Part shown: positions 1 to 12,287 of the stretch, piece by piece
How the letters are laid out: every line of letters begins with the position of its first letter
Numbering within the stretch: the first letter of the stretch is position 1
Assembly (NCBI GenBank): GCA_037043015.1
Contig: CM073321.1
Coordinates: 36,000,101 to 36,064,100 of the forward strand
Source of the DNA: Bryum argenteum
Taxonomy: Eukaryota > Streptophyta > Bryopsida > Bryales > Bryaceae
Reading direction: 5' to 3'
Length of the DNA: 64,000 nucleotides
Position numbers and translations under genes: made by a program
The notes under the pieces: model-generated
Databases searched by the model: none
Seen by the model: the letters and a program-made list of their open reading frames with translations, nothing else
What the model was told of the DNA's origin: nothing

Positions 1-791
1 TTGGGGATAATTCGCCAACTAGACGTACTGAGAGAGTTCTAGACCGGTATTAGGAGGATGAGCAGACTCAACCAGTGGAGGAGCTTGTGTCACGATCGAT
101 GTATTAGGATCCATGGCGAGTTGGTCGGAAGCAAGGGACACCTCAAAGGGAGTGTCTGGATTATCCCGAGGCCGGGGATTATCTCCAGCCGTATTAGGAT
201 TATTGCCAATTGCCTGAGAATCAGCCCCGCATGGATCTGACGCCTCTCCGGATCCATCATTACCACCGAGGACATCGTGGTTTGCTCAGGTTCCCTCTCG
301 GCCGTATTTGGCTGCTCGTGCAAGTCGGAGCCAATAGCTGCAAAAATATCCCCGGCCGGAGAGAATCACGGGCGGCCGTGCCCAACAATAGCAACATAGG
401 CTCCACCTCGCAGCCAGGTGGAGCCCCGGTGGACATCGCAGTATTATCCCCGGGGATAATCTACAAGAGGTCCGGTACTTGGGGCGTCTGAAGTTGAAGG
501 CAGCGGTCTCACCTCCTCACCTACAACAATTGCAGCAATGTGGGCTAGCATCGGTTGGTATTTCCCGGTCCTCATCTATTCAATCAATGCATCACGTTTT
601 GCGAGCTTCCTTGCGTCCTTCGCTTCCTATCTGGCTTTTTCTTTTGCCAGTCTGGCCTCCTAGGCCTTCTTCTTCATGTGCGCCCAGAAGTGTTCTTCAA
701 ACTTCACACCCAGAGCACCTAGAAGAGGCACAACTCCTGCTGCATTATCCATCGGGTCACTAGAGGGGTTGCAAACAACAACAACCTTCTA
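1..791. other. Downstream flank of copy 1 with family A palindromes
   Basis: No convincing gene is seen here. The stretch lies 3' of the minus-strand ParB-like copy 1. It contains a family A half-site at the very start (bases 1-11), degenerate family A palindromes at 160-182 and 346-367, and a perfect 18-bp palindrome at 443-460 (ATTATCCCC joined directly to GGGGATAAT). Short reading frames on both strands look like chance frames in GC-richer DNA. Confidence 0.5.
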
Positions 792-1779
792 TCACTTCAC
801 CGCCTTGTCGGCATACGGAGCTGGCACGTCGACCTTGGGCGCTGGACGGTCGACGACATAATATTCTGGCGTGGGATCCCTGCCGTCGTTGTCACTTAGA
901 TCAATGTATACGTGGTCGGCCGCCACAAATGCATTCATCGGTTTTTCCCGTCTGTTTAAGCCTTTGCTTTGAGGGGTTGTGTCCATTGCAGCTGCAACTG
1001 CAGATGTGGACATGGCGCAAGATGCCCCATCCACCGGTTGACTAGAAGTTGTGATCCCAGCCGCGAGATCGAGCCGACGCTTCAATGGCCTCCGCGAATC
1101 AACAAGCGCCTAGGGGTTGCCCGATGATCCAACAACAACATCTGTAGATGATTGAACTGGCATTGTCGTCGTCGTGACAAGCGTTGCCGGAATCACAAGC
1201 ATAGGCTCCTTACTAGGGCGTTGAGCTTCTATATTAGGCTCCTGCGCGTGGCAATTGTCACTCATCGAAGTGGAGCTAAGAGGAGATGTCTCCATTGCCT
1301 CCTCATGGTGCTGTGGGCGATAGAGGCGGAGATTGCATGATCGGGGATTCTCATGTAGCCTAATCAACCGAACAATCTTCCGAGTCGTCAGAATCGTCAG
1401 AATAGGAGTCGCTAAAAGAATCACCGCTATGGTTCTCCTCCGGGGAATCTAGATGAGTATCTAGAGCCTGAGTGTGAGAAACCGTGCACTCTTAGCTTCC
1501 AAGTCCGACAGGGGCTCAGGTGCAGAAGTTGATGGTTGGCTCCCCTCGAATGAAGCCCTCGTTACGAGGCTGAGGTCAGCCTTTACATCAGACAATGAGT
1601 TCTTCTTGGGGTCGTAGGGACACTTGTGGTGTATGAAGTCCCTATAGTCAAGACGGGTCCTTTAACCCGGAGAAAGCAAGTAACCCCTATAGTAGTGCTT
1701 GTCAACCAAGCCGTAAAAATCATGTTTCAGGATTTGCATGAGCAACGATGTAACAATCAGTGGCGTTGGACTGGGTATA

Positions 1780-1803
1780 GTTAATTCCGGTCGGGGGATA
1801 AAT
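1780..1803. repeat. Family A palindrome (degenerate), intron of copy 1
   Basis: A degenerate family A palindrome ending in GGGGGATAAAT. It lies just upstream of the acceptor at about 1771 in the intron 1771-2002 of copy 1. Confidence 0.55.
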
Positions 1804-1935
1804 GATAGACCTCGACAGTGGGTGAAAAGCAAGATATTCAACAACATGAATAGATAAAAATGAGAAAATCTAACTAGATGATATAGCCAAATATCTACAC
1901 TAGAATACAGTTAAAGTTACTAAAGCCCGAGAACT

Positions 1936-1958
1936 AATTATCCCCGGGCGGAGATAAT
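1936..1958. repeat. Family A palindrome, intron of copy 1
   Basis: A family A palindrome (left arm AATTATCCCCGG, right arm close to CGGAGATAAT) in the same intron of copy 1, immediately after the donor side. Confidence 0.65.
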
Positions 1959-3447
1959 GGCACTCTTTCGAGTCATGAGAGGAGTGTGGATGTTGTACTT
2001 ACCAAGGAGGCAACCATGAATTTTGAACCAAAGAAGATCCCAAAAGTGGAATGACCTTTCTTGCAGTATTTCCCGATGAGTCCAATGTAAAACTCCATCC
2101 GCACTTCTGAGTACTTAGTACTCCACTTGGCTTGGTTGTAATGCCCGCTATCCGTGTCATACGGCACAAGTGGGGCTTTCAGATCCAGGAAGTTGCTACC
2201 GATGAAGGCATTCCATTCTGGTGTCTTCTTGAACAAGAAAACGATCTACACGTCATTTGCAGATTTCTCTGGAGCTGGAGCGTTGAAGATCTTCTGAGCT
2301 TCTATAACCTGGTATTTTGACGTGCTCATTGTGTAGTTGGGGTGGCTAAGCTCAATCATCGCCTTTAGCTTATCTAGCTTCTTCGCAATGGAGTCCTTCA
2401 TGATCCAGACCCAAACAGTAGGCTTTGTGTAAGCTGGGCATGATATGACCGAGAAATTCGATACCAAGGATTTAAAGAACTCCTTTGCAGAATTGGTGTC
2501 CCTGCATAGCCCGAAGGCTGTGTCTCGCAAGTCGAACAGCCCCAACAAAAGTGTTCTTGCAGGCGCCTCCGTCGACCATCCGCTTCCAAGAGTTATGGTC
2601 TTCGAGTCGAAGTTTCGAAGATCAAATTCCTTGCTGGACTCCCGATGCTTGTTTTTACAGTGAAGGAAGTTCTTGAAGAAGTCCACGACGTTGGGGAACA
2701 TGGCCTTTAGCTCCTTGGCTGTCTTGCACTTCCCTTGATTCTGCAATCGCGTCGTGTAGAATTTAGCCTCAACGTGGCTGATAAGCATGTTCCACAACGC
2801 CGTGGAGAAGCCCTTCTTAGACTTCTATTTCTTCCATTCCTCATGGCATATTGCTCCGTCGTTGGGAAGGAAGAATGGAAGAGTCGGCTTGATTGCCTTC
2901 GGCTCTGTCCAAGCGATTTCCTTGCACTTGAGACAAATTATCCAATCTCCACACGCGTGATTTATTCGATGAAAGTATTTTGTCTTGCGGAAGGACAACC
3001 TTGGATACTTCATCGCTCCATCTGCAGTTTCAACATGCACGAAGAAAGTGATACCTCTGTCGATGTCATCATTGGTTAGATTTCCGAACTTCCTGAAGAA
3101 CTCCCCGCTCACATGATGTTCAATTTTGGTGAAGTAAGATGTGTTCATTCGATAAGGCGCACATGTGTCGGGGTCAATCAGATTTCCAAGCGAATGGAGG
3201 TCGAGGAACTCCTCGAACTTTTCGTACATGGAGTCCAAAAATGTGATGATCTGGATCTCTTGCTTAAGGTCATATGTAGTCAAAATTGTCTTTTGTGCCT
3301 TGTTGGGATTGATGCTGCAAAACTGAATGATGAGCGGATCTGTAAATTTCTGTGAGAACAAAGAGTTAAAGTAGTAGATGCAAAATTGTTACCTACTGAG
3401 AGCATAAAAATGGTTTTCTGTGTGCATTACTGAACAATATAGTCTAG

Positions 3448-3468
3448 TTATCCCCGGATCGGGGATAA
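3448..3468. repeat. Family A palindrome, intron of copy 1
   Basis: TTATCCCCGG, one centre base, then TCGGGGATAA: a near-perfect family A site. It lies in the intron between the ParB-like exon and the long methyltransferase-like exon of copy 1. Confidence 0.75.
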
Positions 3469-3625
3469 ATGATTACGACTTCCTCGTTATGGCATGAAGT
3501 TCTAGATGAGTCTTATATCAACCACTAAACTGAACAAGTGCTCAACAATTTAAGCGACATTATCTAGAGGGAGGGATTAAAACGAATGCAATGGGGGTGG
3601 ATATTGAAAGAAATATGGAGGGGGG

Positions 3626-3646
3626 TTATCCTCGGTCCGAGGATAA
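3626..3646. repeat. Family A palindrome with matched changes in both arms
   Basis: TTATCCTCGG, one centre base, then CCGAGGATAA. Relative to the family consensus, both arms carry the same substitution at mirrored positions, so the symmetry stays perfect. It lies in the same intron as the 3448 copy. Confidence 0.75.
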
Positions 3647-5146
3647 TCTTAGGGAAAAGGCTATTGTATTACCTAGTAATTGGTGGGATTGTGGATGAAG
3701 TTGTTATTTTGTTTCTTGTTCTCATTCACACTTGAGGAGGGACGGCAACATTCGATCCAAATAGACCTCTCTGGTTTTATTTGGTTGCCCCTCGTCGGCT
3801 GAGCGTGCTTAAGAGGGTTTGTGGTGTTGAAGAATGCCGAAACCGCTGTGAGGCACTTTAGGTCGGTATTGTAAAGAATGTGGGCATACCACGATGGAAG
3901 TTTTACCTTCCTTTCATCTGTCACGGGCTTGTTCTGAAGCTCCCTCGAGGCTTCCACGGAGTGCTGCCCATCAATGATGGCACATCTTTCATCCTTGATG
4001 GACTCCCATGTTGTCGGCTGCCTAGGGAGCAAATTTCCTGCGGCATCAATGGAGGTGATGATGATTGTCTGCCTCTTGTTGATATCTTCTAGCCTTGAGA
4101 GGTAAATCTTGATGTTCGTTATTATGTCCCTCTCTAGACTTTGTACAACCCAAGTGTGCTTTCCTCTTTCAATGGGCACTAGCTTCCGTTCTTTCTTGAA
4201 CAAAAAGGAGTCTTCGGAGCTCGCGTTGAAGTTTGTCTGCTCACAAGCAAAGTTCACATAGTGTGCCACTTCATTCAAAGGTTTGAATTTTTCCTTCTTT
4301 TGTCGAGCGGCCACTTCGACGATAGAAGTCAAGACCGATCCTTGACTTGCGCTGGGAGGGGGAGCTGTATGCTGCCTCTTATTTTGGGGGCAGCACTGCC
4401 TGCTACAATCACATCATTCATTAGCCTCTTAGCAGGCACTCAAGGAGTAGCCGGCACAGCAGCACTTGATAGCGGAGATGATGCTTCAGACTGCAAGGCT
4501 GGTGCAAAGGCGACAGGTGCCTTCTTCTTTGTTGGCGCTTTACTCTTTGATCCTTCATGCGACTATGAGAGTCTTGACAACATTGTCGTAAGCTTCTGAA
4601 CTATATCTTCTTGGTTGATGTTCTCCCAGCTATTAATGTTGTCCTCCAAGAATTTGAGAAAGGCATGTCGAGTCTTTTAGAGTTTTAGAAGGAAGCCCTG
4701 CGGGTTGAACTGTGCTCCGCAGTCTACTCCCACCTCTACCACTATTCGAAAGTGGTAAGGATCCCTACCCTCGTCCTGCTGCAGAAGCACACACCTCAGC
4801 AACATGTACTTGAGTCTGTGTGCTCCAAATGCTGTTAACCTTACATTTTGGTGTAAAGGAAGATAAAGGTCCATGTAGACCATCTTGGTCATAACAGGGA
4901 CATGATTCTTGATAATTTTCAGTGTCCAGCTGACGACCACTTCTTTGAAGATCCACAGATCAAGGCTTTTGTCACCGTTAACGCGCATGAAAGCGTTGAT
5001 CACGAAAGGGTGCTCAACCCTGTCTAAGGACATGTCAAGGGGATTGGTAGCGCTGAGTGCCATTGTATTGTCTATAATTGTAAATGTTGATGTCTGAATG
5101 AGGAAATTCTGTAACAATCTAAGGAGTAGATCAATAGACACATGAA

Positions 5147-5263
5147 TTTATCCCCGGACCGGAAATAAATATACCAAAGAACTGTGATCACTAAGGGGAG
5201 GTTGCTAGAGGTTTAGGAGATAATTCATTGATTGAGCCAGAGTATCCCCAGACCGGGGATAAT
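5147..5263. repeat. Two family A palindromes just 5' of copy 1
   Basis: Two copies (5147-5169 and 5242-5263) lie immediately upstream of the first recognised exon of copy 1. The second reads GTATCCCCAG, one base, CCGGGGATAAT. Confidence 0.7.
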
Positions 5264-5728
5264 GTCAGGGCGAGGACTATCTTTCATCCGGCGATTACTG
5301 AAGTACGGGTCATGATCTGATTGATTTCTTCTGTATGCTTGAAATAATCTAACGTGGGTGATTGTCTTTCGATTACACATGAGTTACTTCTACTAGTGTT
5401 GACGGTCTTGATGGACACGGAAGATAAATTTCTTGACTGATACTCATTGGAGGCGCAGCGTGCTTATCCTCTACGGTTGTAGGAGATTACGCTTCCTAAA
5501 ATTTTCCCAGGCCGGGGACAATTCCCAGCCTAGAATGGAGATTTAGAACCATGCAAAATAAAACGTCCCTAGGACGCAAACATGTTTGTTATATTTTGCT
5601 ACCTCTTAGTGGACATCTCGTTTCCGGCGGGAATTGTATGTTTATTCTCTGAAGTCACTCGGATTATACCAAAGTATGTGATCTTATTTGTCTGTCCGTT
5701 GTTATGGAACATGTGACAATTCGACGGA
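5264..5728. other. Non-coding upstream of copy 1
   Basis: No gene is seen. Degenerate family A sites are present at about 5463-5489 and 5499-5523, so this may be leader or intron sequence of copy 1. Confidence 0.4.
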
Positions 5729-6307
5729 ATTATCTCCGGCCCGGGGATAATTTTTTTATCTAGGTGATATCTACAATTAAGCTTAGGAATTATCCGCGAC
5801 GTGGGGATAATCTGCTGTTGTTCTATGAAAAATTGTGGCGAAAGGGCAGAATTATCCACGGGCGGGGGATATTTGATACTTCTATGATTGATAGTTACGG
5901 CTATGTTCATGATTCATCCCGGAGTCGGGGATAATGTGATGCCGTTTTATTGAAAATCATGGCCAGATGGCAAATTTATCCCCGAACCGCGGATAATTGT
6001 TCCTTTTAGGGTTGATAAATACGGGTATTTTCAAGATTTATCCCCAGGTCGGGGATAATGTACTGTTGTTTTATGGTAAATCATGGCGAAATAATTGAAT
6101 TATCGTCGAGCCGGTGATAATTAATACTTCTGAAGACTATATTTTTGGCTTTTTAAATGAATTATCTTCGGCGCGGGAATAACCTGTTGTACTTTTATAA
6201 TAAATCATGGCACAATTACAATATAATCCTCGGGCGAGGGATAATTCCTTCATACAGGGGACACATATTCGCCTATGCGCAAGATTTATCCCCGGCCCGG
6301 GAATAAA
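5729..6307. repeat. Family A palindrome array, ten copies at about 62-bp spacing
   Basis: Ten palindromes start at about 5729, 5788, 5850, 5911, 5974, 6037, 6098, 6160, 6222 and 6284. The consensus arm is ATTATCCCCGG, then one centre base, then the reverse complement. Spacers alternate between two related types: one holds a TTTTAT..AAATCATGGC core, the other an ACTTCT..TACGG..TTT core. The real repeat is therefore a dimer of about 123 bp with two palindromes per unit. The array is 5' of minus-strand copy 1, between its first exons and its GC-rich leader. Confidence 0.85.
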
Positions 6308-6929
6308 AATGCGAATCAGAGATAAAATATCATGCATTGACATGCAAGGAATCATGTGAAACAAAGCCTATATCTACAAATGACGGAGATTTTAGCATTC
6401 AACAACAATTTCAATCAATTCAAATTAATTCTTCAATCCAAGCAAAACAAATTGGAATGTGAGCTCACCAGAAAGATTGCTTAGTGATGGTGCTATAGCA
6501 AAGTGAAACCCAATTTGATGCTGAGTACACTGAATAATTGGTCTTCCAATGCCGCAAAGCAAAAACTTGAGAATTCATTAGTAAAGTCGACTGAATCAGC
6601 TAGCATGATAGTACCAATTTGCAGCTGGTGGATTGCTCCAAACTAAAAGACGCAATCTATACAGGTCTAGCAATTTCAATGATTAAAAATGCAAAAACTC
6701 ATCAACGAGAGAATCGGACGTAATTTGAATGTTGCTCCTGTTTAAAGCTATTCTGAAACTTGAAGCTGCTCCTTGTACCTCAAACACCTCACAAACACTG
6801 CTCCCACTCTTTCCACGCAAACCTCATCGACAACGACAACAATACAATAAACAAGCACAATCGCTTGCATGCAGCCACTCACAACTTGAAACTTGAATCC
6901 TGCAATGTGCTCAACCGCTGAGACTCAAA
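6308..6929. other. Non-coding, probable leader or intron of copy 1
   Basis: AT-rich sequence without a supported gene. It lies between the palindrome array and the GC-rich leader on the minus strand. Confidence 0.4.
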
Positions 6930-7200
6930 ACATGGAAAAGCAAAGCTACTAGGACCCTATACTCAAATGCGCAGCAACAAAGAATAGCGGAGCAACAATA
7001 TAGAACAGCGGAGCTGCAGAGAACAGCGGAGCAGCAGCAGAGAAGAGCACGGCGGCAGAAAGCAGCGGACGCAGTCAGAGCAGCAGACGCGAAGTTAACA
7101 GCAAAGAACAGCGGAGGAGCAGACGCGAACGGAGCGGAGCGCGAGTGAAGCGGTGTGAGCAAGGGAAGAGAATAAACTTAGGAAGAGAATGACGGCGGAG
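6930..7200 (-). promoter_or_regulatory. GC-rich pyrimidine-rich leader or promoter region of copy 1
   Basis: On the minus strand this is rich in CT, CTCCGCT and CTGCAGCTCCGCT words. Similar pyrimidine-rich DNA lies at the matching place upstream of the DUF7869 gene (12940-13200, minus) and of copy 2 (20510-20990, plus). I read it as a transcription start or 5' leader region. The open frame across it is low-complexity and is not taken as a gene. Confidence 0.45.
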
Positions 7201-7240
7201 GGGGGTCGTCATGACCCACCCCCATCATTACTCTTATGGG

Positions 7241-7310
7241 CATGCCCATGACCATATGCATGGGCATGAACATCTACGTGATCATGCCCATGCACATGGT
7301 CATAGGCATG
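7241..7310. repeat. Long imperfect palindrome, 29-bp arms
   Basis: Arms 7241-7269 and 7282-7310 are near-perfect reverse complements separated by 12 bp, and each arm is itself built of CATGCCCATG / CATGGGCATG words. It lies just upstream of the copy 1 leader and is unrelated in sequence to family A. Confidence 0.7.
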
Positions 7311-9186
7311 GTATGCTTGTAGCCTAAATTCTAAATTGGTGTATTCTAAATTGAATTCAATTACTTTGAATTCATGTATTCAGAGTTTGTATTCTAAAAT
7401 TGAATTATTATATTCTAAAATTGTACTATAAGTTGAATTAGAATATTCATCATTTTTCGTCTTAATTTGCTTTGGTTACAATTCTCCACGTACACAAATT
7501 TAAGTATTCTAAGTTTAGACTGTCATTTCGTAAATTATTTTAGCAAGTTCGTGTTCAAGGTTTAGTATTCTACGTCTAATTTTCTAAGTTAGGTTTCTAG
7601 TCTTCTTCTAAGTATTCCACATACTTAGTTCATTAAAAAGATTAGTACTCCAAGAACGTTATTCTTGCTTTGATAAATAGTCTTGTTCACATATTAATAC
7701 TATGTTTGTTACTCTAAACTTGATTCTTAATTTCGAATACATTTTTTAACTAAAATTTCTTTAACATGTCTTTTTGAATTCCGCCCTCATTATCCAACTT
7801 TGTTACTAATATTAGTATCGGCCTTAGGTTCATCTTTTGTGAAAATTGGGTATTTTTCTCAGCCTATTTGTACCTAAGAGACACATTTCCATAAACATTT
7901 TCATAAACATTTCCATAAAAGTTGTTGATGAACATACTTTAATCGCAATCCTATATTTCCATACTTCTTAGATTTATTCTATGTGGTTAGGTCCCAAACC
8001 CTAGTCCACACTCGAGAAAATGCACAAGAAGGAATTAGAGCCTAGAAATTGAATTTTTGCAAAGTGTCATCATAGATGTAAATGTAAAAGAGCTCTCTAT
8101 ATTCCAACCACACATTTCATAGAAGACTTGTTCGAGGTTATCTATATCGAATTTGGAGTCTTGGGGCTTAATAGATTGCGTGAATCTAACATGTAAGTAG
8201 TCCAAAGATCTCACAGAGTTTCATCATTCTCAAAATCAAACAAAAATAAAGGACTCTTAACTCTAAACCCTAAACTCTAAGCCCTAAACTTTAGACGCTA
8301 AGCGATAATTTTCAAGGGCATAATAAGCGTATTAGGTCTAAATACAAAATTTTAAATAAGTACTCCTTGTCTTTGAAATGGAATTCATACCAACATTGTT
8401 ATTATAATAAAATCTATGAATCTAAAAACCTCTTTACGTTAACCAAAAACCACTAGTTCTTTACATGTAATTTATTCTAATATATTAGTAAAAAATAGTG
8501 CTATTGGACTAGAGGAAAGTTTGAAAACATAACGAATAAAACATGGTTCATTGAAAGCCTAATTTGCACTCAACTTTAGGCCTTATGATATAAACATCTA
8601 TGATTGAATTAAGTTTTTTATGAATTTAACTTCTACTCTCTTATATATATTTGTACCATATGGGCATTTTATTGGGCTTTCTTCATTCTGTATTAAGATC
8701 GCACAATAAATGCTTAATCTGTATACAAATTTATCTAATAATCAATTATAGTTGAATTAAGATTTTATGATTTTAACTTCTATATTAGTAACACGTAATT
8801 CGTTATATTGGTAATATTCAAACTCTCAAAAACCAATCGATCTAAATTTCAACATATGTATCGAGCTAAACGCGCGTCTTGTAGAGCTAAAGTGAATACA
8901 AAAGATGATGAAAGTAGCAAACGCAAAATGCATTCCGACATCAATTTGCAAAAAGAGCACAATAAAACGATAAACTCAATAAAACTGGGAATCGACAATT
9001 AATGCCGAAAAAATACAAACACTTGAATCGTTGACCTTTAAGATACAACAACTGTACCAATACTTAACTACGGATATCAACCGCTAGCAAAGATAAGAGG
9101 TAGGACTTCTATGTGCATTTCTAAGATGAATTCTATTGACAAAAAGTCACGACACGATAAAGTGATAGCTCAAACTGCACTGAGGT
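7311..9186. other. AT-rich intergenic DNA
   Basis: No supported gene. Degenerate CCCTAAA-like words occur at about 8252-8290. The small frame at 8808-9002 has no recognisable features. Confidence 0.5.
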
Positions 9187-9211
9187 CATTTAGCTCGACT
9201 AGAATTAAATT
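9187..9211. repeat. Degenerate family B palindrome 3' of the DUF7869 gene
   Basis: The left arm CATTTAGCTCGA is intact and the right arm is decayed (AGAATTAAATTA). It lies just beyond the stop of the DUF7869 gene, so this gene has family B sites on both sides. Confidence 0.55.
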
Positions 9212-9241
9212 AGCATGCCCAAATAAACTAGGGATGTCAGG

Positions 9242-12186
9242 CTAGTCCTCTCCACCGTCGAACCGCTCAATACTTTCTTTGATGAGTTCGATTTGACGCC
9301 CCGATAATGAAATAATCGGACGCCGAGAGCCAAGTTTTGCACTTGATTTCCATGACATAAAAATAGCATCAGCATGAAGCCATTCCAGAATATGAGTGTC
9401 TTGAACTGTCCATTTGAAAGTCTTCTTCGTATCCCAACCAACATAGGTTTCCTGAACAACACTATTTTTTGATGCAGGTTGAAAATATTGCATTTGAATA
9501 GAGCTTGGATAGTTGTGATCAACATCGAAATGAGTTAAAGCCCTAGCAATCCAGAAAGGACGAGCATCCCCATCGGCTGGACGTAGAGCTACAAAATATC
9601 CAGCAAAAACATCTCGACCAACCTGAAACGACTCCCTTGGTCAATCACACAACCATCCGATAAAGTGCGGATCACGCCCATATTCCTCTCGCAATTTGCC
9701 AATATTTAAGAATTCTCGTGTCGTAGGTACTCGAGATAAAGGCCAACACCCGTTCTTCAAAAATGAAGACACTTCTATAGGCTCAACCGACGCAATGTTC
9801 ACAGCTCGCCAATAGCGAATAACAAATTCATGACGCCGACGAAATTCTCCAGATATGTCCTCCGCACATGAAGTCTCCCACATCTTAATAAACCCTCCAA
9901 TGCCTTTTACAATGTCGTCACGGTTCTTCCTAGGAATGGGCGCCAAAGGTTTCATCTCACCTGTAGGTAACAATGGTTTTCCTGTATTTCGGTCCTCTTT
10001 CCACAATTTTATCCCTCCATTAGTAGAAGGTAACTACTCATTGTCTGTGCATAACATCTTATACTGCATCATGGGCCATCCATTGTCATGCTTGTAAAAC
10101 TTGAATTGCTGACCCTCCGAATGCCCAACTAGAATTTCATCTCTAGAACCAATGTAGTCTTTGATATAACCCTTGAAGTCAGGTATTTCCTCTATCAAAT
10201 GAGGAATGACCGGCAAAGACTCCGCGTCCATAAATGACTTCATCAACTGAGGAAGTGTGAGAAAGTCATTCTCTTTGAGATTCATGCTCCAACGTCCAAA
10301 GAGGGCGTCAATATCTTTGTGGGTATGTCCAACTAACAAGAAATTGACATATACTTCACGGAACGCACCCATGTGTACCAGAAGAGACCAAAAGCAAACC
10401 ATAAATCTATTCTTGTTGTCAGAAGTTGCATTGTCCAGTTGCACATGCAGGACAGGAGGTAGAGGCTCCGCCACCCCCGAAACTTCACTTTCAGGAGAAA
10501 GAGAGATTAAACACCCTTCTTTTCCAAACAATATAGCTTCAAATACCGGCAGCGACCCTAAATTTGCGAATAATGATTTTGAATACGACATCGGAATACC
10601 TTCTAGATCTCGTAAAAGCTTTAATATTGATCCAACAATGTGATTGCAATCACTTGGATAAATATCGAGCCCATAATGAGCATACCGGACATCGCTATGC
10701 CCGTGCGCAATCATGCCAGTCACAGCAATTGGAAGCTTCATCAATGCATCATTTGCCTTTGTTTGATGTAAAAATACAGGGCACGAAGTCTTTGCATGAT
10801 CCATTTTGTCATGTATTATACAAAGTACATCTCTTGGCCTCTGAATAGAAAGAAAACGATTTGAGTAATAATACTCACGATGCGTTTTTTGATGATGCAA
10901 ATGCTCCTCTAGCTTCTTGATCCACATATTTTCTTCACATGAATCAGGTACCATAAACTTGATCATTGTCTCCATCCTGTCACAGGTTGAGCAACGAGCA
11001 AAGTTGTCCCTCAGCGCCTTCTTCGAATACTCAGAAAATTTTGACCTCCTAATCCTGCTAAGTGTGCTCTGAGAAATGGACTTCAAGCCCAGCCTCTCAT
11101 TGATGTCATTGATCCCAGGTATAGCATCCTTCCATTTGAAGGATGACGGCAAGGACCGAGACACAACCTTCTCACCATATGTCAACATCTTCGTCCTGTG
11201 AGGCATATAATCAACAACATTGTCAATGAATGTCTTCACAGTAGCTACAGCTTGCCTAACATGCAATCGTGGTTTCTTTTGACCAACATTGCCATGGTGG
11301 CGAGCACGTAGTCCAGCTGCAGCTTCTGCCTTCCTCCTGTAGAATGTTGAAATCGGAACTCCACTTATATGTTGCCATGCACGCGCGCAAACGTCAATGT
11401 CTTCAGTGGTTACCATCATTGTGCCGTCTGGAGCCTGATGAAAACGATTATGAACATCTATCTTGAAATGAGACTTAAATTTAAAACCCGACGCCTCGTA
11501 CATCTGCTTTCGGAGAGCCATAATTTTGTCTCGAGGGAAGGGTTGGCAACAGTTCTTACTGCAACAAATCTTGCTTGCAACCAAGTTGACTGAATCTAAC
11601 GTCAGAAGCTCCTCTTCTCTCTTGGTCCTTAAGAATCGTGAGTTCCGATGTCCCAACTCATACGGTCGCACCCCCTTTCTCTTTGGATGATTGCGGGCAT
11701 AAACAGCAACGTCAAATTGATCAACTCGTAAATGATCAAGTAGTGACCAACCCTCATGGATAGCATGGCTGAGCTTCCAACTCCTAGATCCATATATGGT
11801 CTCAGCAGGTACGAAGTCGAAATTCAAGCACTTCACGATCTGCACAACTACCTGATCTTCACATACGGGCTCGTCATTACTCTCTAACATTCTTTCAGCG
11901 TCCAGAGTCTGACAAATGCCTTCACCTACAACGTCTCCACTATCGTTGAGAAGTGTCACAAATTTAGTAACCCATTTACTTCTGGGCAGTCCGGGGCAAT
12001 CTTTTAAATGGTCCGGAAGAATAAGCTCGAAAGGACCATCCAAGTCCTATAAGACCACAAACAAAGATGAATTAGTACGAATGGATAAACTCAAGACAAA
12101 AATATATTAAGCAGAATTAGTAAGTCCAATACCTCAGAAAAAAGATGCTGAAAATCTCCGTCGCCATTGGATTCCCTCAATTCCAT
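9242..12186 (-). pseudogene. DUF7869-type protein gene, two exons, two in-frame stops
   Basis: Start ATG at 12186, exon 1 12133-12186 (18 residues), a GT-AG intron 12047-12132, then one long exon 12046-9242. The frame gives about 950 codons but is interrupted by TAG at 10034-10036 and TGA at 9641-9643; the same frame continues sensibly after each. Features seen: a Cys-rich stretch CCSKNCCQPFPRDK near residue 180; IIHDKMDHAKTSCP near residue 430; LDNATSDNKNR followed by LLVGHTHKDIDALFGRW near residue 565, the signature block of DUF7869 proteins of plants and animals; and a C-terminal part (VALRPADGDARPFWIA) like the chromatin-reader-like tail seen in such proteins. Spaced acidic residues suggest an RNase H-like fold (inference). 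Function is unknown; a transposon origin is possible. An untranslated first exon lies upstream, since an acceptor precedes 12192. Confidence 0.75.
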
Positions 12187-12287
12187 GATTACCTGAATGC
12201 CAGCAATAAACACACAATCATGAGAAATCATTGGTAAATTAATATACCTGCAGTCAGAAATGTCTATGACCATTGACAATGAATGGC

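Larger units (their letters stand above)
792..5141 (-). pseudogene. ParB-like / N4-N6 methyltransferase-like fusion gene, copy 1
   Basis: This is a multi-exon gene read from about 5141 down. Recognisable pieces are an N-terminal region (4340-5141), the ParB/sulfiredoxin-like exon (3673-4332, motif IIDGQHSVEAS near 3972), one long exon at 2003-3352, an exon starting at 1770 and a low-complexity Ser/Thr/Pro tail (792-1424). In the long exon, LLLGLFDLRD (about 2520-2550) sits where beta-class methyltransferases have their DPPY motif IV. FFGSKFMVASL at the exon end, continuing across a GTAAGT donor into DCYIVAHANPE, sits where motif I lies. The exons align piece by piece, in the same order, with copy 2. 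ParB-like domains bind or cut DNA in bacteria and phages; N4/N6 enzymes methylate adenine or cytosine. Here the DPPY is lost, so catalysis is doubtful. Several in-frame stops and at least two frame changes mark it as decayed. The 5' start is uncertain. The family call rests on motif order and on the other three copies. Confidence 0.62.

Noticed and set aside
5729-6307. Regular repeat-spacer pattern resembling a CRISPR array
   Set aside because: Spacers are related to each other in two alternating types, repeats are full palindromes with variation, no cas genes are present, and the context is a plant nucleus.
6911-7162. Open frame in the GC-rich block upstream of copy 1
   Set aside because: Low-complexity Ala/Cys/Ser translation from CT-rich DNA; not conserved among the three similar leaders.
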